DNA of 5,483 bases from CAYMTN01 sp964393335 (GTDB taxonomy: Bacteria; Chloroflexota; Anaerolineae; Aggregatilineales; Aggregatilineaceae): NCBI GenBank assembly GCA_964393335.1, contig CAYMTN010000313.1:1-5483 (forward strand). Reading direction: 5' to 3'. Position 1 is the stretch's first letter; each line of letters begins with the position of its first letter. The notes beneath the pieces were generated by a model that searched no databases, was not told the DNA's origin, and saw only the letters and a program-made list of their open reading frames with translations. Made by a program: the position numbers and the translations under genes. Below, piece by piece: positions 1 through 5,483 of the stretch.

Positions 1-3000
1 CTGAAGGCGTTTTCCAGCTCGCTGCCCAGGTGCAGCGCTCCGACCGTCTGCCCACCGGCGATCATCGGGACGATCAGGGTGCTGTGCTCGCCGTTCGCGT
101 ACCACTCGTTGAGATCGACAAAATTCTCGCGGGCGGCGTCGTGCCCCAGGTTGTACACCCGCGCGCGCTGTTCCGTGTAGGCCAGCCCCAGCGAGGTCCT
201 GTCAAACGGTACCGGCTCGCCGGGATTGACAACCACCGACGAATCGCGCGCCAGATCGGCCCGCAGCATGTCGAAGTGACCGGCAGCCTCATTAAACCGC
301 GCGACGCTCATCCGCGTGAACGGCACCATCTGCTGCAACCCGCGCCCGACCGCTTCGATCACGGCCTCCGGGCTGAGCGAGGCTGAAACGGCCTCCATCA
401 CTTCGTTGAGACGCTGTTCCTGTTCGGCGGCGCGCACCGTCTCTTGATAGAGACGTGTCGTCTCGATGGCCGCCGCCGCCTGCGATGCAAATAACTCAAA
501 TGGCTGGAGCGACGCCTCGGTCGGCACATGCCCGTCCACCGGGTTTTTCATCGAGATGATGCCGATGATGCGTTTTTGATCCTGGCCTACCAGCGGCAGA
601 TACAGCACATCCTGCGGGTGCCACAACTCCTCCGCGATGGTCGGCGGGGTGATCGCGGCGTCCTGTAAGGCGTGCTCGCGCACCCAGGCGTTATCGTAGC
701 GCAGGTAATAGCCCGCGCCGAGTTTCAATTCGTGGAACGCCAGGTCGTTGATCCACGCACGCCACACGCTGCCCGGCAGCACATCTTCCGACAGCGACAG
801 GGCTTGCTCGGCCTCATGGCCGGACTGGATCAGCGCCGTCGGTTCGAGGCGCTCGTCGCGCAGCGTGATGACGACTTGCCCCCACCCGGCCTGGTGAATA
901 CCATCCGCCACGACCTGCAACCGCGCGGGCACGTCCGTCGCGGCCTGAATTTCGCTGGTGACAAGGTGAAGCTGCGCCAGCCGGTCGCGCTCGCGGCGAG
1001 TCGCCTCCGCTTCGCGGCGGATGCGCTCGATCAAGCGGTAGTTTTCGATGGTAAACGCGGCCTGGCTGGCGAAAATTTCCAACGCCTCGACCGTATCCTG
1101 GTCCGGGCGGCGGCCTGAGCGTGGATCGTCCACGCTGACGAGGCCCAACAAACGCCCCTCCGAACCGTACAGCGGCACGAGCAGCAGGTCGTCGGGGTCC
1201 CAGGCGCGCGGGCCGCTGCTGGTCGGTTCTTGCAGCACGGAAACCACCGGCAGCCCGGCGCGTAATTCTTCCGCCCCTTCGGCGGGCAAAAAGTAACTGT
1301 GGCTGATGCGGTAACTATCTTGCATCAGGCCGCGCGCCTGTGACAGCGGCGGCGTGATGGCCTGCATCTCTTCAAATACGGCCAGCGGCAGGCCGGCCTG
1401 CGCCGTGCGCCGCAGCACGCCCGCGCGGTCATCCGCCAGGCTGACCAGCACCACGTTGAAACCAACCGTTTCCTGGATGCTGTGCGCCACTTCTTCGAGC
1501 ACGTCGGCCAGGTTTGCGCCCTGGCGGAACAGCTCGCCCAACTCAAAAATGCGGCCCATTCGCTCGGCACGCACGCGCAGGCGCTCGTTCAGCGCGAGCT
1601 GCTCGTGATAGCGCCGCGCGTTGCCGATGGCAATCGTCGCCTGATCGGTCAGCGAGACGATAAAATCGACCGCGCCCTGGTTGAATCCACCCGGCTCCTG
1701 GCTGTACAGGTGGATCAGGCCGATCACCTGCTCGCCAAAATTGACCGGCACGACCAGCGCCGAGCGCGCCTTCGACGGGCGCGGCTCAAAATCGCCGGTC
1801 GCGTAATCCGCGACCATCACCACGTCGTTGCGCAGCACCGCCGCACGTTCGACGGGGGCCAGATCACGCAGCGCGCGCCCCTCACCATAGCGCTGATCGA
1901 TCTGCGGCTGGTCCGGGGCGGGCCAGTCGCGGCGGTCGGCCAGCAGCACAATGCTGACCGCGCTGGCATCGGTCGAACGCAGGGCTTCCTGCCGGATCAC
2001 GTCCAGGATGCGGCCTAACTCAAGCGTCTGGCTCAATTCGTGGCTGACGCGGCCTAACGCGCTGAGTTCCTGCACGCGGGCGCGCAGGTCCTGGTCGGTG
2101 GCCTGGTACAGGCGCATGCGGTCGATCATGGCCGCGATCTGAGTCGCCACCGCCTGCATGAAACTCACGTCGGAGGCGGTGTACGGCTCGTCCTGGGCGC
2201 GGTTGCCGACCGTCAATTCGCCGATGCTGCGCTCTTGAATGAGCAGCGGCACCTGGATCGTGCTGCGCAGGCCGAGTTGTTTGATCAGGCGTTCATACCC
2301 CGGCAGCACGCGCGCGTCACCGCGCAGGTCGTTGCTCATGAACGGTTGGCGCGAGACTAACACGCTGCGCTCGAAACCGGGCGCGTAAGCGTCGATCCGC
2401 AGCGGTTCGGGGAAGGATGCGCCCCACACCGTCGCCGGATCGACCACTAACTCGCCGGTCCCTTCTTCGACCAGCGCCACCGCCACGACACTCGACTGAA
2501 GCAGGTTGGCAATCGCGATCATGACCGCTTCAATGGTGGAAGCGTCCGGCGCGGTCTGTGACGCGATCTCGGTCACGGCGCGCAGGCCCTCGGCCTCGTG
2601 CGTGCGGCGCTGCATCTCGCGGTACAGCCGCGCGTTGTCGATCAGAATCGCGGCCTGTCCCGCAAAGATCGAGAGCAGCCGCGCGTCATCTTCGGTGAAG
2701 TCGGAGCGATCGGTCCGGTTGGATACCTGGATGATGCCCAACTGGTTGCCGCCCACGACCAGCGCCGCCACGACCGTCTGGCGCATGCCGACTTCAGTCG
2801 CCAGCGCGGCCAGGTCGGTGCTGGATACCAGCGGATCGCGGCGCAGGTCATTGCTGAACCACGCATCACGCGCCTGCCACAACTGCGCGACCGGGCTGCC
2901 GGGCGGCGACGGAATCTGGTAAAAATCAACCGCCTCTTGATCGTCCATGCCGACAAACGGGTGTTGGCTGACCAGCACGCGCGTCTGCGGGTCGTAGAGC

Positions 3001-4610
3001 AGGATGCCGCACATCTGCACGCCCATCAGTCCGGCAATACGCGCGGTGATCTGGCTGTATAACTCGGCGGGGTTGCGCAGCACGCCAATTGCCTGCGCGA
3101 TCTGCTGCAAGCCGCCCAATTCCCGCGTGCGGCGCTGTTCGTCCAGGTACAGGCGCGCGTTTTCCGTCACGACGGCAGCCTGGGACGCGAACGACATCAG
3201 CGTGCGCATATCGTCGTTGGTAAAACCGCGCTGGTTGTGTTTGTTGGCGACCAGCAGCAGGCCCAAACGCCGCGTACCGACCACCATCGGCACCAGCGCC
3301 AGCGTGTGAATCTCAATCGTCGCGGCCAGTTCGTTGAAGCCCATCGCGTCGATCAGGGCCTGTTCCGGTGCATTGGAAAACCACCAGGGCTGGTGATGCC
3401 AGATGTTGTACAACTCGGCGTCGGGGACCAGTGACAGGCGGTAATGCCGGATCAGCGCGTCGGGCACGCCGTAAAACGGCGGCTGGCTGCGGAATACCTC
3501 TTCCTCGTCGTCGTAGAGCAGCACGCCGCACAACTCGACGCTCATCAGCGCCGCGATGCGCTGGGTCAGGTGAGCGTACAACTCGGCGGGATCGCTGAGC
3601 TGGCTCATGGCCTGCGCGATCTGCTGCAAGCCGCCCAACTCCGCCACGCGCGCCGTCTGCTCCTGGAATAACTGGGCGGCCTGGATCGCCGCCGCGATCT
3701 GCCCCGATACGCCTTGCAGCAGGGCCAGGTCGCGCTGGCTAAAGGCGTTGCGTTCCTGGTGCGTCAGTTCCAGCGTGCCGAACAACTCGCTGCCGATCAA
3801 CAGCGGCACCCCGACATAACTCTGGAAATCGTCGTGCCGCAGCTTGGGCAGCACGTCCGTGCGGGCCGACACGTTATTAATCAGCAGCGGCTGGCGATAC
3901 ATTGCCAGCCACCCGCTGTAACCTTCGCCCAGTTCGTAGACAACGTCCGGTGGTTCGTCGGGTGTGATCAAATTGCCGGTCGGCGTGCGCATCACACCCC
4001 GCCCCACCGGGCGCAGCGTGCGCGTATCCGGCGACCACAGCGTGACCTCCGCCGTATCAAACGTGATGGCCTGATCGATGCTGGCGATGATCGTATCGAC
4101 CGTCGTATCGAGATCGAGCCTGGCCCCCAGGGCGCGCCCGATGTCATCCAGAATCGCCAGCGCGCGCAGCGGGTCAAACTCGGTATATGTCTGGAGCGAG
4201 GTCGCTGTCAGCTCGCGCATGACCACGACCATACGCTGCCCGTCCGTGCCGGGGATGGCGTGTGACACCGCCTCGACCTGGCGCTGCCCCAGCCGGAAAG
4301 AGGCGTGCCCGTTCCCGGCCAACAGGTCGTGCAGGCTGTCGGACGGCTGCACCATGCGCGCCATCACCGCCAGGTTCGGCGCGCCGCCATCCAACCCGAA
4401 CCAGCGCCGCGCCGGATCGTTGGCGTATACAATGCGCCCGCGCCCCTCAGCCACGAGCACCGCTTCGTCACTTTCCATCAAATTCAGCGGCACAATCGGG
4501 CGTGGCGGCGCGGTTTCTTCCGGACGGACGCCGTGCAGCGCTTGCCGCACCAGGACGTACAGCCAGGCAAATATGACCAGGCCGGTTATGATAAGATAGA
4601 CTTCAGCCAT
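1..4610 (-). CDS. Membrane-anchored PAS / eight-GAF sensory protein, C-terminus beyond window
   Basis: Partial gene; 1536 codons are visible, with no in-frame stop between 4610 and 3. The ATG at 4608-4610 directly follows an in-frame TAG (4611-4613), so no earlier start exists. Residues 4-21 form a hydrophobic helix (VYLIITGLVIFAWLYVLV), a probable single membrane anchor. Residues about 44-135 resemble a PAS domain (AVLVAEGRGRIVYAND). Eight GAF modules follow at about 148-316, 317-494, 495-669, 670-841, 842-1004, 1005-1196, 1197-1390 and 1391 onward. Most end in an FASQAA..IEN.RLY-like helix that leads into the next module as a coiled-coil linker. GAF domains bind small ligands or dimerise and pass signals to a C-terminal output domain, which is not visible here. 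No Cys or motif for bilin binding was seen. It lies 70 bp after the response regulator gene, in the same direction. It is probably a signal-transduction receptor, most likely a sensor histidine kinase, but the output and the ligands are unknown. Confidence 0.94.
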   Translation of the reverse strand, partial: MAEVYLIITGLVIFAWLYVLVRQALHGVRPEETAPPRPIVPLNLMESDEAVLVAEGRGRIVYANDPARRWFGLDGGAPNLAVMARMVQPSDSLHDLLAGNGHASFRLGQRQVEAVSHAIPGTDGQRMVVVMRELTATSLQTYTEFDPLRALAILDDIGRALGARLDLDTTVDTIIASIDQAITFDTAEVTLWSPDTRTLRPVGRGVMRTPTGNLITPDEPPDVVYELGEGYSGWLAMYRQPLLINNVSARTDVLPKLRHDDFQSYVGVPLLIGSELFGTLELTHQERNAFSQRDLALLQGVSGQIAAAIQAAQLFQEQTARVAELGGLQQIAQAMSQLSDPAELYAHLTQRIAALMSVELCGVLLYDDEEEVFRSQPPFYGVPDALIRHYRLSLVPDAELYNIWHHQPWWFSNAPEQALIDAMGFNELAATIEIHTLALVPMVVGTRRLGLLLVANKHNQRGFTNDDMRTLMSFASQAAVVTENARLYLDEQRRTRELGGLQQIAQAIGVLRNPAELYSQITARIAGLMGVQMCGILLYDPQTRVLVSQHPFVGMDDQEAVDFYQIPSPPGSPVAQLWQARDAWFSNDLRRDPLVSSTDLAALATEVGMRQTVVAALVVGGNQLGIIQVSNRTDRSDFTEDDARLLSIFAGQAAILIDNARLYREMQRRTHEAEGLRAVTEIASQTAPDASTIEAVMIAIANLLQSSVVAVALVEEGTGELVVDPATVWGASFPEPLRIDAYAPGFERSVLVSRQPFMSNDLRGDARVLPGYERLIKQLGLRSTIQVPLLIQERSIGELTVGNRAQDEPYTASDVSFMQAVATQIAAMIDRMRLYQATDQDLRARVQELSALGRVSHELSQTLELGRILDVIRQEALRSTDASAVSIVLLADRRDWPAPDQPQIDQRYGEGRALRDLAPVERAAVLRNDVVMVADYATGDFEPRPSKARSALVVPVNFGEQVIGLIHLYSQEPGGFNQGAVDFIVSLTDQATIAIGNARRYHEQLALNERLRVRAERMGRIFELGELFRQGANLADVLEEVAHSIQETVGFNVVLVSLADDRAGVLRRTAQAGLPLAVFEEMQAITPPLSQARGLMQDSYRISHSYFLPAEGAEELRAGLPVVSVLQEPTSSGPRAWDPDDLLLVPLYGSEGRLLGLVSVDDPRSGRRPDQDTVEALEIFASQAAFTIENYRLIERIRREAEATRRERDRLAQLHLVTSEIQAATDVPARLQVVADGIHQAGWGQVVITLRDERLEPTALIQSGHEAEQALSLSEDVLPGSVWRAWINDLAFHELKLGAGYYLRYDNAWVREHALQDAAITPPTIAEELWHPQDVLYLPLVGQDQKRIIGIISMKNPVDGHVPTEASLQPFELFASQAAAAIETTRLYQETVRAAEQEQRLNEVMEAVSASLSPEAVIEAVGRGLQQMVPFTRMSVARFNEAAGHFDMLRADLARDSSVVVNPGEPVPFDRTSLGLAYTEQRARVYNLGHDAARENFVDLNEWYANGEHSTLIVPMIAGGQTVGALHLGSELENAF
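2991..3122 (-). repeat. GAF3 copy of an internal duplication (pairs with 3510-3641)
   Basis: This stretch encodes 44 residues from ELGGLQQIAQA to CGILLYD and aligns without gaps to the start of GAF2, with 30 of 44 residues identical. At the DNA level 3091-3119 is identical to 3610-3638 (29 nt), exactly 519 nt (173 codons) away. The similarity continues more weakly through the rest of both GAF modules up to the NARLY linker. This is a duplication inside one reading frame, not a mobile repeat. Confidence 0.85.
3510..3641 (-). repeat. GAF2 copy of an internal duplication (pairs with 2991-3122)
   Basis: This stretch encodes 44 residues from ELGGLQQIAQA to CGVLLYD at the start of GAF2, the partner of the GAF3 copy. 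It contains the 29-nt block 3610-3638 shared exactly with 3091-3119. It also carries one of the only two cysteines in the visible protein (codon 3528-3530), at the position matching the GAF3 cysteine (codon 3009-3011). Confidence 0.85.
4548..4601 (-). other. N-terminal transmembrane helix of the multi-GAF protein
   Basis: Codons 4-21 encode an uninterrupted hydrophobic stretch ending at Arg22, preceded by the short N-terminus MAE. It looks like an uncleaved signal anchor rather than a cleaved signal peptide: there is no N-terminal positive charge and no clear cleavage motif. The following Arg, His and Arg residues suggest that the PAS/GAF part lies in the cytoplasm. With only one helix there is no periplasmic sensing loop, so sensing is most likely intracellular or membrane-proximal. 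Confidence 0.75.
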
Positions 4611-4618
4611 CTACGTCG

Positions 4619-4621
4619 CTC
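4619..4621 (-). promoter_or_regulatory. Weak Shine-Dalgarno candidate for the multi-GAF gene
   Basis: The bases before the ATG read GCGAGCGACGTAG. The only purine-rich match to the anti-Shine-Dalgarno sequence is GAG, eight bases from the ATG. This is weak and suggests modest translation. The in-frame TAG touching the ATG supports this start more strongly than the ribosome site does. Confidence 0.3.
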
Positions 4622-4629
4622 GCTTGCCA

Positions 4630-4660
4630 CCGCGCCGCCGGGATCACACCCGCCGCGCGG
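4630..4660 (-). other. GC-rich intergenic stem-loop between the two genes
   Basis: On the minus strand, the arm at 4660-4649 can pair with the arm at 4642-4630 around a six-base loop (TGTGAT), giving about eleven base pairs, ten of them in G/C-only runs, with one G-G mismatch and one bulged G. It begins about 20 nt after the regulator stop codon and ends about 20 nt before the ATG of the sensor. No U-tract follows, so it is not a classical intrinsic terminator. It could be a processing or stability element or a partial attenuator, or simply a by-product of high GC content. Confidence 0.4.
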
Positions 4661-4680
4661 CAGCCTATCCCCCTCGCCGG

Positions 4681-5483
4681 TTACCATTCCGCATCGACTG
4701 GCGCGTCGTCTTCGGTGACGCCCCGGCGGCGGCTTTCGGCGGCTAATTCGGTGATCTCGCGGATGTCGGCAAACTGGCGAGTCGCATTCGAGATCGAACC
4801 GACGGCCAGCGTCATCAGCGGCACCTTTTCGTCGTCTTTCATCATGAAGCCGCGCTCGCGGTCGATAAAGGAATAATGCTGCTGGACTTCTTCGGCAAAA
4901 CGCGCGGTCAGCCGCTCGGTCAATTCCTTCGGCTGCTCCGAATAGGTCACGACGACAAAATTATCGCTGCCGGCGTGCCCGACAAAATCGTTCGGCGTGC
5001 CCAGTTCGTCAAGCACTTCGCCCATGACCAGCGCCATGAAACGCAGCACTTCGTTACCCGCCACAAAACCGTATACGTCTTTGAACGGCTCGAAGTTGAT
5101 GATCTTGATATCCAGGTAAGTCCACACCGATTCCTCGCGCATCAATTCGCGCAGTTTTTCTTCGATCAGCGAGCTGCTGGGCAGGCCGCTGTTGGGATCG
5201 GTGTAATTGTCGCGTTCGGCGCGATCGATCTGGTTTTTCACCCGCAGCTTGAGTTCTTCGATATCAAACGGCTTGGTGATGTAGTCGTCCGCGCCCAGTT
5301 CCAGGCCCGCGATCTTATCGCTGCGCTCGTCTTTCTGCGTCAGGAAAATGATCGGGATATGGCTGGTGCGCGTCGTCGAACGCAGCTCGCGGCAGACATC
5401 ATACCCGTTCATATCCGGCAGCATGATATCCAGCACGATCAACTGCGGAAGCTGCTTGCGCGTCAGGGTTAGCGCGTCACCGC
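4681..5483 (-). CDS. Response regulator: REC domain plus degenerate GGDEF domain, N-terminus beyond window
   Basis: Partial gene; 266 residues are visible, ending at TAA (4681-4683). The frame stays open to the window edge, so the true start lies outside. The receiver domain shows the phospho-acceptor Asp in LIVLDIMLPDMNGYDVC (codon 5428-5430), the switch Thr in FLTQKD (5338-5340) and the conserved Lys in YITKPFD (5272-5274). About 35 residues, including the first strand and acidic pair, are missing upstream. After a helix (RVKNQIDRAERD) comes a GGDEF-fold domain recognised from DPNSGLPSSSL, FKDVYGFVAGNEVLRF and GHAGSDNFVVV. The GGDEF signature is GSDNF (4957-4971), the usual metal-binding Asp positions read Lys and Ile (LDIKIINF), and the I-site RxxD reads TPND at the correct five-residue spacing. 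Diguanylate cyclase activity is therefore unlikely; the domain may be a binding or dimerisation module. Phosphorylation by a histidine kinase is expected from the intact receiver residues. Full length is probably about 300 residues. Confidence 0.95.
   Translation of the reverse strand, partial: GDALTLTRKQLPQLIVLDIMLPDMNGYDVCRELRSTTRTSHIPIIFLTQKDERSDKIAGLELGADDYITKPFDIEELKLRVKNQIDRAERDNYTDPNSGLPSSSLIEEKLRELMREESVWTYLDIKIINFEPFKDVYGFVAGNEVLRFMALVMGEVLDELGTPNDFVGHAGSDNFVVVTYSEQPKELTERLTARFAEEVQQHYSFIDRERGFMMKDDEKVPLMTLAVGSISNATRQFADIREITELAAESRRRGVTEDDAPVDAEW

Noticed and set aside
1482..2018. A 178-codon plus-strand open frame
   Set aside because: It lies fully opposite GAF5 and the end of GAF6 in the minus-strand gene. 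The same applies to the other plus-strand frames such as 3714-4265 and 672-1118.
2642..2956. A 104-codon minus-strand frame
   Set aside because: It is out of phase with the long frame and overlaps GAF3, where the long frame has clear domain similarity. Its Arg/Trp/Ser-rich translation is typical of a shadow frame.
2991..3641. The repeated blocks as a mobile element or CRISPR-like repeat
   Set aside because: The repeat is in frame, spaced by exactly one GAF module and diverged as protein code, which fits domain duplication. There are no terminal inverted repeats, and no short regularly spaced repeats.
1..4178. Phytochrome or cyanobacteriochrome type GAF domains
   Set aside because: No bilin-binding Cys-His or DXCF-like motif is present, and the only two cysteines sit in a strand position not used for chromophore attachment.
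4630..4660. Intrinsic terminator after the response regulator gene
   Set aside because: The stem is imperfect and is followed on the minus strand by TGGCAAGCGAG rather than a U-tract.
5440..5442. TTG as a possible start codon of the response regulator
   Set aside because: It falls just before the phospho-acceptor Asp inside the receiver core, and the frame continues upstream with receiver-like sequence (ALTLTRKQLPQ), so the gene begins outside the window.
4876..5472. A 198-codon plus-strand open frame antisense to the response regulator
   Set aside because: The opposite strand encodes clear REC and GGDEF-fold motifs; the plus-strand translation shows no recognisable domain and is explained by high-GC codon bias.

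Overview
The window is almost completely filled by two genes, both read on the minus strand and both cut by a window edge. Composition is GC-rich (about 60% or slightly more, judged by eye). The proteins are of a kind common in Chloroflexota, particularly Anaerolineae-like lineages: very long tandem-GAF sensors and response regulators with a worn-out GGDEF domain. That assignment is an inference from protein style, since no taxonomic marker gene is present.

Right part (5483 down to 4681, minus): a response regulator missing about its first 35 residues. It has a receiver (REC) domain with the phospho-acceptor Asp, switch Thr and Lys all visible. A GGDEF-like domain follows in which the signature, the metal ligands and the I-site Arg have been lost, so it probably does not make c-di-GMP.

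Centre (4680 to 4611): a 70-bp intergenic gap that can form a GC-rich imperfect hairpin. The downstream ATG is immediately preceded by an in-frame stop codon, which fixes the earliest possible start.

Left part (4610 down to 3 and beyond): one uninterrupted reading frame of at least 1536 codons, checked here codon by codon with no in-frame stop. It encodes an N-terminal membrane helix, a PAS-like domain and then eight consecutive GAF modules joined by helical linkers. The eighth runs off the window, so the output domain (histidine kinase, GGDEF, phosphatase or other) cannot be seen. GAF2/GAF3 look like a fairly recent internal duplication, and GAF6/GAF7 like an older one.

The two genes are codirectional and closely spaced, so they are probably cotranscribed, regulator first and sensor second. 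They plausibly belong to one signalling pathway, but no direct evidence of phosphotransfer partnership is present. There is no RNA gene, mobile element, CRISPR array or gene-free stretch over 300 bases.
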